A DNA stretch of 64,000 bases from Mesostigma viride. Taxonomy: Eukaryota; Streptophyta; Mesostigmatophyceae; Mesostigmatales; Mesostigmataceae. The DNA is taken from the NCBI GenBank assembly GCA_009746045.1, contig RPFO01000078.1, positions 1,900,222 through 1,964,221 of the forward strand, in the 5' to 3' direction. Below, piece after piece: positions 10,470-22,105 of this stretch (the stretch's first letter is position 1; each line of letters begins with the position of its first letter). Made by a program: the position numbers and the translations under genes. The notes beneath the pieces are model-generated. The model worked only from the letters and a program-made list of their open reading frames with translations, did no database searches and was not told the DNA's origin.

Positions 10470-11873
10470 ATATATACACGCACTGAGGTACTGCCCTTGA
10501 TTGCGCGCCTTCATGATTCGCAGACCAAGGGTCTGCTTCTGTGGTTTTGCGCTCACCCTCGCGTCGTTCACTGGCTCCGGGGCGCTCTTCCGTCTCAGGT
10601 CCGGCTGGCCGCCGAGGGCCACGACGAACGCATCCAGTCGGCCTTGGCGCAGCTGGTCCCGGGCCCCGACCTCCCGCCACATGCTATTCGCATTGCCTCC
10701 CTGCCTGCACGGATGGGTGGCTGCGGTCTGACTCGTGCCGCCCGGCTGGCCCCAGCAGCCTTTTTGGGCTCCGTCGCTCAGTCGTGGGCGGAAAGCTGCC
10801 GGCTCCTGCCCCTTTTGGCAACGGCAGCGCCTGACCTCCTGGACCCCAGCAGCCCTTTGCCCTTCGTCACCGCCATCCAGGAGGCCTATGCTGAGATCCA
10901 GCAGGCCTGTTCTCCCGTCCGTGCCGCTCAGGCGGTACAGCGCCACCTCCCTCGCGGCACTCCCTCGGTCGCCTCCGTTCAATCTCCCGCCGCATTCCCT
11001 GCTCGCGTCATCGATAAACACCAGAAAACCTACGCGGGTATTCTGCACACGGCTGATTGGATTGCTCTTTTCGCGGACCTCAACGCCCAGGGACGTGCGT
11101 GGCTGTTCTCGCTTTCCTTGCGGAGTGTGGGCTCGGCGTACCTTCGTGCTCTTCCCATGGCCCCCCCATTCGCCTTGGCTCCCAGCCACTACTCGGTGGC
11201 GCTCCGGCACCAGCTATTTGCCCCGCAGCCTCTTGTTCCGGCCGGGCGGCCTTGTGGTAGCTGTGGGCAGCCGCTGGATCCCACGGGGACTCACTACCTT
11301 GCCTGCATGGGGGGCCAACAGAATCAGAATTGGTATTTGTATTTGCACACTGTCCTCCTGACGGTGGTGCTCGCCATGATTCGGTCGGTTTTCCCCCACG
11401 CGAACATCCGGTCCGAGGATGCGGATGGGGCTGCCTTCTATTCCCCCAACCACCGGCCTGACATCGTGGTGCTGGACTTTGAGGGGGGTGGCCGGCATCT
11501 GCTTATTGACGTTTCGGTGGCGCGGCCCTTGGCTCTTAGCCACGTGGCTGGGGCCTCCCTCACGGCAGGTTACACGGCGGACCGGGCGGAGCGGGCCAAG
11601 CTCCTGGCCTACGGCGACGTCGGGCACCATCGTGTGGTGCCCTTTGTCCTGGAGGAGTTTGGGGCCATGGGGCCCCTGACCTCCGCCTTCTTCAAGGAGT
11701 GTTGCCGGCTCCGGGAGGACCGGCTGGACCTGGAGGGCCAGCGGGCCCCATGGTCGGCGCGGACCTGGACGTCATATTGGCGTCAGCGCTTGTCGGTGGC
11801 GCTGACTCGGGCCATGGCTGACATCATGCTCCGCCGTACGCGGGCTGATTTTGCGGTGCAGCAGGGCTATTAG
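10470..11873 (+). CDS. C-terminal part of a non-LTR retrotransposon ORF2: CCHC motif and restriction-like endonuclease (5'-truncated)
   Basis: Recognisable protein starts near 10480 in the region after the reverse-transcriptase thumb (LPARMGGCGL is typical). A CX2CX9HX3C motif follows (11253-11305: CGSCGQPLDPTGTHYLAC). The endonuclease signature RPDIVVLDF...LLIDVSV (about 11453-11520) matches the PD...D core of PD-(D/E)XK restriction-like endonucleases of R2-like and Dualen/RandI-type LINEs. The frame is open to the TAG at 11873. The fingers and palm of the reverse transcriptase are absent upstream, so this is a 5'-truncated insertion, the usual product of incomplete target-primed reverse transcription. 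A TGTAA, the poly(A) signal of many green algae, lies near 11987. The clade cannot be fixed without the polymerase. Confidence 0.65.
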   Translation: MYTRTEVLPLIARLHDSQTKGLLLWFCAHPRVVHWLRGALPSQVRLAAEGHDERIQSALAQLVPGPDLPPHAIRIASLPARMGGCGLTRAARLAPAAFLGSVAQSWAESCRLLPLLATAAPDLLDPSSPLPFVTAIQEAYAEIQQACSPVRAAQAVQRHLPRGTPSVASVQSPAAFPARVIDKHQKTYAGILHTADWIALFADLNAQGRAWLFSLSLRSVGSAYLRALPMAPPFALAPSHYSVALRHQLFAPQPLVPAGRPCGSCGQPLDPTGTHYLACMGGQQNQNWYLYLHTVLLTVVLAMIRSVFPHANIRSEDADGAAFYSPNHRPDIVVLDFEGGGRHLLIDVSVARPLALSHVAGASLTAGYTADRAERAKLLAYGDVGHHRVVPFVLEEFGAMGPLTSAFFKECCRLREDRLDLEGQRAPWSARTWTSYWRQRLSVALTRAMADIMLRRTRADFAVQQGY

Positions 11874-11967
11874 GTTCCTCCCGTTAGGCGTTTCCATTGG
11901 TCTTATCGTAGTATAGAGCTTTGACATGGCTCTGTATATAGGTTTATAGCTGGGCGTTTGCTTTGGT

Positions 11968-12046
11968 TTGAGTGATTTCACTCTGCTGTAAGTAATTATA
12001 TTTTTATAATATATATTAAAAATATAATTACTTGCATCAAAGTGAA
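11968..12046. repeat. Long AT-rich hairpin (MITE-like inverted repeat)
   Basis: The arms 11990-12006 and 12017-12033 are perfect 17-bp inverted repeats around a 10-bp spacer. The pairing extends outward with a few mismatches through TTCACT on the left and AGTGAA on the right, giving arms of about 30 bp. It lies about 100 bp after the LINE stop codon. Confidence 0.7.
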
Positions 12047-12268
12047 GGCACCCAAGTAAACATAACCAATATAAAGCCACATATATACACACATACACAC
12101 AATTATGCATGCGCACGTTTACATTCTCAGTATTACATGCAATACATCGATCGTGTCCACAATGTCCACCGTATAGAGTATAGCCGAGGGTAGGGCAACC
12201 TTGGATTATGTCCAAAACAGTGTTAAAAACATGTGGATTGATGGTGGGTGTCTTAAAATGTGTAAAAT

Positions 12269-12390
12269 CAGAGTATTCTGAGTGTGTCCGTACGATAACG
12301 TATAATATCGTATTATACCGTATTATACCGTATTATACATTATATACTCCACCGTGACCGCATAACGCGTATAACGTACGATTTTACATG
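12269..12390. repeat. CCGTATTATAC tandem motifs
   Basis: Direct copies of CGTATTATAC, with further GTATAATA and CGTATAACG variants, resemble the segment at 6431-6600. This is possibly the terminus of a related decayed DNA transposon. There is no gene in 12047-12401. Confidence 0.5.
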
Positions 12391-12401
12391 TACATTTACG
12401 T

Positions 12402-12490
12402 GTTCGACACGCGGACAAGATAACGGCAGGCTCGAGCTACCATGGTCCGGATTCTCCCGATTTCTGGCCTGCGCTGGTTGTCTCCTTGAT
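12402..12490 (+). repeat. Dispersed repeat, copy A (uninterrupted)
   Basis: This ~89-bp sequence (ACGGCAGGCTCGAGCTACCA ... CTCCTTGATA) recurs at 22566-22707 with high identity by eye. Copy A lacks the 51-bp insertion seen in the other copy. Confidence 0.75.
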
Positions 12491-13149
12491 ACAAGTGCTA
12501 TAGAGCGTGGCATCTCGGCAGAGAGCAGCTCTCTGCATGGCCACAGCATAACTTGATTTAAAAAAAAATTAAAATTAAATTATAACATGCCTCCGTTGGG
12601 AGATCATGTAGCACATATTCCTTGATGGGTGGTGGAGTGGAGAGAGCCGCGTAATCGGACTAACCTAACGCTAATCTAGCTAGTCTAGAAAAATCCTAAC
12701 TACCCTACTCATCAAAAAGCCTCCTCCTCTTGGGGGGAGGTGGCTTGCCCACAGGGTCGGGCGAGTGAGCCTCAAGTGACAATCTTCTTCCACCGCGTCT
12801 TGCCTCTGCATGGCAGTCCAAAGAACGGAGAGCGAGTGGATGCGGTATTCAAACTGGGCTGGGACCAGTAGGTCATCCAGCAACATCTGATAACTTAGCA
12901 TCTGATAAAGAATCTGATAAAGCATCTGATAAGCAACAACTTGATAAAGCTAGGCATAATCTGGAGTGTGGCACATCATAGGCACACATGTACATGGCTA
13001 AATGAGACGCGTGAGTCAGCTGGTATAGAGCCTGTAGGAGGGAGGCTTACATGTACATGGCCACCGTCGGTCTATCTATTCTACACTACTACTGCTGTAT
13101 TCCCCCAAGCTGGGGCGTCTGGAGTCGTTGGGGCCGCGGGGGTCGCCTG
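12491..13149. other. Non-coding interval
   Basis: It holds an AT-rich element (12569-12606) related to the insertion in copy B, and a short run of ATCTGATAA-type repeats at about 12884-12935. I see no gene. Confidence 0.45.
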
Positions 13150-14532
13150 CCAGGGCTTGTGGCCGACGTAGATGGCCGCCCCAGTTCCAGTACACCGGCT
13201 GCCCCGCCGCTTGGTCTGCGGGAGCTGGAGGTAGATCGACCTGTCGGCCATAGCTCCCGTCGCCGTTGCTGCGCCAGGGTCAAGTCGTCCTCAAGGGTGA
13301 AGTGAGTCTTCTCGAGCCGCTTGCGGCGTACGTCTGAGGAAAGAAATCTTGTCCGCCGGGTTCTGAAAGGTGAGAAGGAGCGGGGGCGCCCGTGCCTTAC
13401 CCCGCGCGCGGGGAAGGAGGCGGGCGACCAGCTCGATCTCACCATTAAGGCCCATGCGACCAAGGATTTCTCTCTCAAACGCACGCGTAATAAGCTTCTC
13501 GGAATTCTCACCTTCCTCCTTGTGGAAGTTCCTGACAATGACGTTTAGGCTGCGCTTGGCGAGCTCGGCCTCCTCGCGGAGGTCAAGCGTCTGCCGCTGG
13601 AGCTGGGCTGCGATGGCGGCCGGAGGTGGTGGAGGTGGTGTGCTGCTGATGTCCGCCCAGGTCGTGATGGGAGGAGCATCGCCGGCCAGGCCCGGCAGGG
13701 TCTGGCTTGGCGGCAATATCCTTCACCGCCTGGGCGGTGAGGCCTGCGGTGTTCTGCAGGACCTCGATAGCGATGGCAGTGTGTGTGGCTGGTCGATGTC
13801 GCGGAGCTGGGCGGTGACGGGAGTCGGTGGAGGCGGAGGGGGGGGGGGGTGGAGGCGAGGAGGGTGGCGGTGGCGGTGGGGATGGTGGGGAGCTCAGCAG
13901 CCAGCGTGCGACCCAAAGCTGCCACATCTGCAGCAATGGGCGTCACGTGCTGTGAGAGGGCGGCGTGGAGGTGGTGGACGAAGGTGGATTCGGTAATGGG
14001 GGCGGGGTGCAGAAGGTCCTCGGCCGAGCGCTTAACAAGGGTAAAGAGAGCTGCGAGCTGAAGGCGGGGGCGAGACCAGCCGGCCAGGTTGGTCGGAGAA
14101 GGGTCGTCAGATACGCGATGGGAAAGCCGGCCGTCAGCTCCGTTGCGGAAAAAGTGGGTGTTGAGTTGGAGATGCTGGCACAGGGCCAGCAGTGAGGCGT
14201 GTGACCCGTAAAACACGAGCTCCAGTATCTTGATGGGTGGCATGTCGAAAAAGGCAGGCCTGTTGACGTCGAAGGTGGTAACTTTAGAGCCTGAGTAACG
14301 TCAAAATCACGCTCAGACCAGCCAGGTTCGCCTGGGCGACTGCGCTTTGGGTCAGGCGATGCAGAGGGCGAGGAAAGCCCGGGAGGGTTTGGGGCGAGCA
14401 CCAGTGCGCGACTCTAGTGTCACCACTGCCTTCCAGCCCTGATGGCGAAGCTGCAGCCGGAGCTGCAGACGTATTTTCATTGCCGAGCGCAGCCGCCAGG
14501 CTGCGTTGCCTCGAGGAGCGTTTGCTCGTCAT
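13150..14532 (-). pseudogene. LINE ORF1-like protein, decayed
   Basis: Read on the minus strand, an ATG at 14532 opens MTSKRSSRQRSLAAALGN, which is soon lost. Homology continues through other frames: LALCQHLQLNTHFFRNG near 14180, ALFTLVKRSAEDLLHP near 14030, then a coiled-coil-like stretch and KRSLNVIVRNFHKEE near 13530. An RRM-like stretch (LLLTFQNPADKISFLRR) follows, then the C-terminal EDDLTLAQQRRRELWP near 13290. This order matches LINE ORF1 RNA-binding proteins, in which the LT-Q-RR motif marks the C-terminal domain. At least three frameshifts break it, and no ORF2 follows on the minus side. Its relation to the plus-strand LINE end at 10470 is unknown. Confidence 0.55.
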
Positions 14533-14745
14533 ATATAGCGTAATAGCTTTGGAAAATTATATCAGCATCAGTGTGCGTTGTAGAAAGACGCGTCGATTGT
14601 GATATTCACGGCTCAATTCGGTGCTCAAACGTGAAAGTTATGAGCTCCGCCGTCAGCCATGGCTACCGGCTCGTGGCTCGTGGCCCTATAGCCATTGCCT
14701 TAAGGGCTCATAATAATCTTCCACCCCATGCCAGGTCTTAATTTA

Positions 14746-15445
14746 TGTAACAACCAAATGTTACATCCAAAGTTTCCCTACTGTTGATCTTATTATGAGT
14801 TCTTGGGGACAATTATTTGGAAAGTTAGGAGGCTTCGACGTAGGATTGATATTGGGCCTGCTGAGATCTGTCGAATTATTGTTCTACCCTCATTGGTCGT
14901 GGCCTGATCCACGTGGGGTACTTTGCATGGTTTAGTTCAGCCAGTCATAGATTCTCTTTAAGACTGTTGTACCTGGGGGATCTGGTTCCAGGTCACGGAG
15001 ATTCTGTAGTGCTGGCCTTGTGTTGTGTCGTGGATTCTGAGGACAGGATCTTACCTTGAGTGATCCTCACATTTGATTGGTCCTTTCGGGTTAGGATTGA
15101 GCCGACTCTGCATGCACGATGACTTTTATCCTGTTTGTGGAGGTCGTGGAAGAGTGCGTACGTGAGAACTAAATCTATGGTGTAATTCAAGGATTTCCTT
15201 GTTTCATCAAGCAAACAACCCTTGCCAAAAGTCAACTATAACTTCAACAGATAGTCGACTTGGATATAACTTGTCTGTTGTGCCTAACAAGGGTGGGGAC
15301 TCAATCCCTTAACTGTTGAAGATCCATCTTCATTGCTTCTCTGGACGTGAAGTTATCTGTCGAGACTCCAACCCAGGTATAAAGATCTTTTCACACCAAT
15401 GTTGATACTGAGGCTGTTGCAAACACAACATTTTTAGTCGTTACA
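14746..15445 (+). repeat. 5' LTR (700 bp)
   Basis: It begins TGTAACAACCAAATGTTACA, itself a short inverted repeat, and ends TTTTTAGTCGTTACA. TATAAA at 15378-15383 could be a promoter element. By eye it differs from the 3' LTR by about two dozen substitutions and a few small indels. Confidence 0.9.
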
Positions 15446-15446
15446 T

Positions 15447-15458
15447 TGGCATCGGAGG
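15447..15458 (+). other. Candidate primer-binding site
   Basis: TGGCATCGGAGG lies one base after the 5' LTR. Its complement ends in CCA, as required for a tRNA 3' end. The tRNA was not identified. Confidence 0.5.
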
Positions 15459-18400
15459 TTTCTACCTAGGTGTTGGTGATCTTGATAGTATTAGTTCACG
15501 GTTAACAATGAAAGTCATGCCCGACCCAGAGAGGGTACGTAATGCTGTGCGCTCGGACAGTTTTTAGAGTGTGACTCATCCTTATGTGACAGTCTTGCTC
15601 TGAGAGCTGCCTTGAGCTCATAAGTTTTTTACGTCTCCCCAGTCCGGCATGCGCGACCCATGGAGTGATGAGTAACCCGGAGACACAACCACCGGAATCA
15701 AGTGAGAGAGTTGAAGATGATACCACATCTTTAGCAGCTCCGCAGCGACCTACCGGTGATGAAAGGGTTTTTTCATCTACTCCCAGACGTCAACTATTTG
15801 GATTCGTGCAATATTTCATAGACAAGCGTCCTTATTTACGGCCTTTCGGCTGGCTGGCCGCATCGTGCTGAAGTCCGACCACCGCCCTGTCTGTCGTGGC
15901 TGCTGACGCCGCAGTCTCCGCCTAGCTCCAAACATCTTTATATATTAGCATTACGCAAGTGTTGCTACGTTTCGAGCAGGGCAATGCGGAGTGTTGGTCC
16001 AGTAGCTCAGCAGGTCCGGCTCCAGAATCCTGCTAGGAGCTGTTTTTTTTTCCTGCAGGCTCTGTTTTCGGCCAGGCTGACATGGCGCTACTGGTTATGG
16101 CTGAGCCGACGCACTGTTGCTGCCGACGGCACCTATCACCCGGCTTCCGGGTTGCGGCTGCACGCACGACCACCACCGCGACCGCCTGACGACGTCGCTG
16201 TCTCAGGTTGTTTTTTTCCCGGTGCTGCTTTACTTTGACGACATTGTTACGGTGTGGCTCAGGTTACACCTCGTGTCTTTTGAGGGTGGCTCCGGATGAG
16301 CGGACAGTAGGGATTCATTGCTGCCTTTTTCACGCAAGGTTCCTTTTGCACTCACTTGACAATCTTTCAGGATCCTTTTCTTCCGTGCATGGGCAGCCTA
16401 CCCTTGCTGTTTAAGGACTGTGGCACGTTCTTAATTCACGCGTCGCCAAACATTTGTTTCAGTTGTGGGGGAAACTCTTCCTTTTCTTGTTGAGCATCAT
16501 GACAGTGGAGGCGTTCTAGGTTGAGCTTTGGTTCCTCCCACGTGGATGGTGGTTTGGTTTTGGTGGGGAGGAGAACAACGGCATCTGAGTTGTTCCCACT
16601 ATCAACATGGTACTATGGATAGGGCGAGCTCCCTAGGAGTTGTCCAGAGTTGTCCAGATTGGTGGCAGCTACGTCTGGTTACCCTGAGCAATTTTTTGCG
16701 GGGGAGTGGACATCCTGGATGTCTGCAATGTAATTTCCAGACGGCATCACACATGCCAGGGCAGAACAACAGCATGTACGGGGTTTCCACTACTATCATA
16801 CTTGGACAGCTGTGTCTAGTTACCCTGAGAAAATTTCTGCGGGGGAGTGGATATCCCAGGTCTGCCAAAGGGTTGCCAGATGCTATCATGGAGGCACATG
16901 GCATGGTAGATGCCACCACATCAGGGGACATCGGGATACCTGCAGTGGGTTGTCCCCTAAAGGGTATCACATGAGTTGCCAGGGGTCTCTTGCATGGGTT
17001 GCCCACTTGCCAGACGGTGTCCTTTGACACATGTTCCCAGAGGGGGTAGACCACTTGCTTGACAACGTCCCTTTACAAGTGGGGTGTGGGTCACTTGCCA
17101 GTTGGGGCCCTTACCTGCGCCAGACCATTGTGACCACACATTTACTTCTCCGAGGACATGATGGTTACCACCGTTTGTTGGCAGATGGCCCCTGTGGGCC
17201 TAGGAGGTGCACTAGGACAGCAAGTATGGACACCAGGGCTGCTGTCATAGTTCTTATCTGTGAATATATCTGATATAGTTCTCAGATCAGAATTTTTGAC
17301 ACTGGTCAAGGCGCTTTTAGGCCCATTCTCTTGACTTTTGGGCAGTTGTGCTGGCTGTTGGACCACCTCAGGCCCTTGTCACTCCTTAGGCTTAGGAGTT
17401 CTGGCTACCTGGCACTTGGTAGTAGCCATGTTAGAGTCTGCTGCCTTGACAGGTTGGCCTACTAGGCAGTCTTTCTGAGTGCCATAGTGAAGGTTGCTGG
17501 CTCCTTCTTGCAGCTGATTGACGTTCAGTCCGGGAAGTTGACAGCATGTGGTCATTCTTCCAAGCAGCTTCTGGAGCCAGGCTCATTGGTGTCCGTTCCA
17601 GGCCTCCTTAAAGCAGCTTAGTCACTTCCCCATCGCGTGACCGGCGCAAGCAGCTAGTCTTGGTTGTCCAGTCAGGCAACCGCTGTGTTGACTACCCACA
17701 TGTGGGGGTGGTCCAACGCTGATTGGGCGTGGTGGCAGTAGCCTATTGGGGACTTGAGGCCAGTGGGGATTGGTAACTTGTCAATGGCGGACATGGTGCA
17801 TGGAGGCGACGCTGGAGAGTATCCTGGTGGTGACTAGTGCTGTTGGTGGTGACTGCAAGCACTCAATGGTGGAGACTTCATCAAGCACTGCATGGTGGCC
17901 GCTGGGACTCTGGTGACTTGGGGACGCCCAAGTGACGCGTATCTGTAATGCTGGTGCCTGCTCCTGACGCTGTGTTGGGTCCTGCCTGCTGGTGGACATC
18001 AAGCCAGCCGTGTGCAGATGAGTAACCTCCTACCCTTGCTTTGCCCTGCTATGGACTTATCCTTGCTTGCATGGTGCCAGGATGGCTTGTTGTCTTGATA
18101 GTACACCATCCGCCCTTGAGCTGATTGCTTGCACAGCATGATGGTTGTATGAATAGGACTGCTTGCACGGGGGGTCTGGCATCATGTTTGCATGGGTAGG
18201 ATGTCCTTGTGGGTTGGATGATGGGCGGGATCAACGGAGCTACAACTGTGGGGCCGGCTGGAATCTTTGGCATGACAGTGATGACAATGGTGCCCACTCC
18301 GTTGACTCTTAATTGAGGAGTTGGACTACTGGGTGCTGGGCGGGGGCTCACATGAGCTTAGAGGTGTGGGTTTGTTGAGGGACCCATTCAGCCCTTTACC

Positions 18401-21390
18401 ACCCTTACAACCTGCCTCATATGCATCAGTATCCGTGGTACACTGACATTAATACCATTTGGCAGTCTACGTGGTTCACGACATGGATACTACCTTCCAT
18501 GCTTTGACTAGGGGGACATTGTTCAGTCTACTTGCTAGGGCCCTGCCAAGCTGAGGGTGTATCTGTTTGATGACTGATGGCCTCATCCAGCATACCCTTA
18601 TGCTGCCCTACTTGTGCAACCTTGTCTTGGGCTCCTTCGATCCTAATGCCCACATTACCTTGCATGGTAGTGCCACCTGGATGGTTGCGGGGAGTGATGT
18701 TGTTGCTGGGGGCCCTGCCAAGCTTGAGCACATCAGTTGCCTGATTGGTGATTGCTTTCAGTTTGCTCTCAAGCTGCCCTGTATGCAACTCCGTCTTGGA
18801 CACTTTGCTGTAGTGCCCATCCCATCTTTAGTCATGAGGTGCATAGGACGCCGTTATAGAGAGACCCTGCAGGCCACCAGTGGGTCAGTGGGCTGAGAGA
18901 CAGGCCTCCCCCACCCTTCTCTGGTTGGCTGGGCCTCTGTCCTTATGCGTATTCCATGGCGTTTGTTCCTGCTAGGTTATGCTGTCAATCTTGGGAAGCT
19001 GATACCAGGATTATTACAGCTTATTCTACGCAGAAGGGTGGAATTACTAGGCATGCTGGTAGTCTCCAGTTTACCAGTTATGCTGAGGGGGATTTGTGTG
19101 GGGAGCAGGGCGTGCAGGGGATTGGGCTGCATCTAACCTTGCATGGGGTAGCGTGTGCTACGCTTTACCAGTTGGGGCATACCGTTCATAATGCTGGTGA
19201 GGCATTACTGATCTTCTGCTATCCCTATCAAGGCTGTGGATGGTTTCCCAGGCATCTTATGGAGAAATAGTGTGCCTTGGATCATAAAAAGCCACTGGCT
19301 ATGGGTTGAGAGTACTAGCTACTAAGGAGATGTGGCTTTACCTCACTCTCACTCCTGTGGGTGCGACTGGAGGGGGGGAAATTTTGTTCTGGTGGGGAGG
19401 AGATCTATGAGGATCATAGCGTGGAGACACCTTGGGATTTCAGTTCATCTTTTCTGGGTCTCCTCATAGATCCCTGACTAGATGGTATCCTGGTTTCGCT
19501 GGCCATCGGTGGGCTATTTTGGCTGTGCTTTGTTGCATCTCCCCAACCTGCTGACGGGTACCCACTGGAGACAACCCTGTCCACGGCCTCTCTTCATCAT
19601 GGGCGTACTTCTGAGATAACCTTGCTCTTCATGAGGCGACCCTGTTGGCGACGTCTTCCTGCTGGATTGCTCCTGTCTCTTGGTGACTGCACTTCCACCT
19701 GGGGCGCTGTTGACGTTTCCTCGTTCCAGTTTGCGTGGACTGCCGGGTGTCAGCGGGCCTTGGACTTGCTGCAGCAGAAGCTCATGCCAGCCCTGTGTTA
19801 GGATTGAGCATTCTTGGCATCCATCCAGCCTGCTATGACCTGATGAGCCTTGGACCCTGGCAGCCCAGTTAATTATGGGGGGTTGGCTGTATAGAGGGTT
19901 AGCCTTGCTACATGACACTATGCTTCCTGCCCTGATCAAGCAGTGAGAGCTGTCAGTATTCATGGCATGGATCCCTGTGGATGACCCGTTATCCCTGGGA
20001 ATGTCAGGCTTGTCTTCACCCGTGGACTCTAGCTGAGGGAGGGTGGTGTCCCAGAACCTCCAGGGAGTGGCCTCACCTTGTTTGGCTTAGGTGCCTTGAT
20101 CCTGTTTACTCCTTCCTGGATTCATGTGGACTCATCGAATCCGACTGGGATCTGAGTTGAGTGGGATGGACTCTGGTGGGAGTTTGGTTACTAAGCTGAG
20201 ATGACATCCAGATTTTGGTGACCAGCTTCTGAGGATGGTTGAGGGGATCTGAGCCTGGATGGCACATGGAGAGTGACTTCTGTGTTGTACCCCGACATAT
20301 GGAGTTGTTCACCTAGGGCTTGATGCCTGGTATGATTAAGACACGTGGTTCATGTATGCACACCAGCCTGTATGAGAGTGGCTCCCCTTTTTGTGGCTCA
20401 TCTGCTGCATAGGATGTATGCATTGTCACCAGGACCTGAGATTGACATGAGGCCTACTGAGGGGCAGGACATGCTAGCAGCCTTACCTGAGGCCTTGAAG
20501 GAGGCATTTACTCAGTTGCAGCCAGTGAGTATGGGAGAGGCTTCCTACAGGGAGCTGTTGGAGTTTCAGTTCAGAAGGGTGACTTTGATTTGGTTCCTTC
20601 TTTCTCCAGCTCAGCCAGAAGGTGTTTTCCTTTGGAGACTTCTACCTCTTTTGCAATCCCGGGTTGCCCAAGTACACTGTGGAACTTAGGGTCCGTCTGA
20701 TGCCACTACGGGTGCTGGTGCCCTGATAGGTGCTAAGTGGTCTGTGGTCAAGACCTTTCTGCAGTTCTGGTGAGCGTACAGATCAGGGGTGAGCAGGCAC
20801 AAGACGTCCTCTACTTGGGTGATGGACCCGGCGAGTCAGTCTGTGGTGCTCCTCTCCTGGGGCATGCTTTCGCTATGCTGTCCAGATGGTGGCAGGGGCT
20901 ACTGAGACTTGCATGGTGCTGCAGGTCAGCAGGAACTGGCCAGAGTTGGCCCACGTGGTGGAGCAGTTTCCCATGTGTGGACCCAATGGCAAGGTGGCCT
21001 GAATGGGGATTGGTATAGCCTGTGAGGAACAGGGCTGAGAAGGAAAGGGGGCTTTGGATTGTGGTGTGAGGGGGGGGATTCCAGGATGGATGATGGGGGG
21101 GCTCCATTCCAGTTCTGATGTTCCAGTCCAGAGTTCCAGAATTCCAGAATGATGACGGGATGACTTCCCGTATTGCTGTGATTATCTGGGCTTGTAGTGG
21201 ATAAGGATGTGACTTGTCTTCTTTAAGCACCTGTGACTAGATGTTTATGAGATAGGAGGCCCTGGCTTCAGGGATGTAAAAACCCATCTGCTTGTCCCAA
21301 GAGATGGTGGACTTCCTGTTTATTGTTGTGTTGTTCTTGTGTAGGTTGTTGTTTATTCTTCTTGGCTTCTAGGAACTGGGAGTTCCTGTC
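15459..21390 (+). other. Non-coding interior of the LTR element
   Basis: The plus strand is rich in T and G. A short frame at 15665-15871 near the 5' end has no known motif. A degenerate internal duplication of a GTTACCCTGAG...GCGGGGGAGTGG module lies at about 16670 and 16815. A second purine tract at about 19370 (GGAGGGGGGGAAA) could be a relic central tract. No coding gene is supported. Confidence 0.6.
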
Positions 21391-21404
21391 TTGAGGGGGA
21401 GATA
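21391..21404 (+). other. Polypurine tract of the LARD-like element
   Basis: TTGAGGGGGAGATA sits directly before the TG of the 3' LTR. Confidence 0.7.
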
Positions 21405-22100
21405 TGTAACAACCAAATGTTACATCCAAAGTTTTCCTACTGGTGACCTTATTATGAGTTCTTGGGGACAATTATTTGGATAGTTAGGAGGCTTCGACGT
21501 ATGATTGATATTGGGCCTGCTGAGATCTGTCGAATTATTGTTCTACCCTCATTGGTCGTGGCCTGATCCACGTGGGGTACTTTGCATGGTTTAGTTCAGC
21601 CAGTCATAGATTCTCTTTAAGACTGTCGTACCTGGTGGATCTGGTTCCAGGTCACGGAGATTCTGTAGTGCTGGCCTTGTGTGTGTTGTGGATTCTGAGG
21701 ACAGGATCTTACCTTGAGTGATCCTCACTTTTGATTGGTTCTTTCGGGTTAGGGTTGAGCCGACTCTGCGTGCACGATGACTTTTATACTGTTTGTGGCG
21801 GCCGTGCATGTGTGCGTGAGAAGCTAAAGCTATGGTGTAATTCAAGGGTTTCCTTGTTTCATCAATCAAACAACCCTTGCCAAAAGTCAACTATAACTTC
21901 AACAGATAGTCGACTTGGATATAACTTGTCTGTTGTGTCTAACAAGGGTGGGGACTCAATCCCTTAACTGTTGAAGATCCATCTTCATTGCTTCTCTGGA
22001 CGTGAAGTTATCTGTCGAGACTCCAACCCAGGTATAAAGATCTTTTCACACCAATGTTGATACTGAGGCTGTTGCAAACACAACATTTTTAGTCGTTACA
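21405..22100 (+). repeat. 3' LTR (696 bp)
   Basis: It matches the 5' LTR along its full length and is followed by the ATTTA target duplication. Most indel differences cluster at the position matching about 15135-15175 of the 5' copy. Confidence 0.9.
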
Positions 22101-22105
22101 ATTTA

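Larger units (their letters stand above)
14746..22100 (+). mobile_element. Full-length LTR retrotransposon without recognisable genes (LARD-like)
   Basis: Two direct repeats of ~700 bp, both starting TGTAAC and ending GTTACA, flank a 5959-bp interior. A 5-bp target duplication ATTTA lies at 14741-14745 and 22101-22105. A TGG-starting primer-binding-site candidate follows the 5' LTR and a polypurine tract precedes the 3' LTR. Orientation follows from these. No Gag, protease, polymerase or integrase motif is visible in any frame, and the longest open frames are about 150 codons on either strand. It therefore resembles a large retrotransposon derivative moved by an autonomous partner. Confidence 0.85.

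Noticed and set aside
15985-16040. tRNA-like A-box (TAGCTCAGCAGG) and B-box-like GGCTCCAGAATCC
   Set aside because: The two boxes are only a few bases apart, so no cloverleaf can form.
16528-20812. Open frames of 90-150 codons inside the LARD-like element
   Set aside because: They occur on both strands, overlap, lack Gag-Pol motifs and are no longer than expected by chance in 6 kb.
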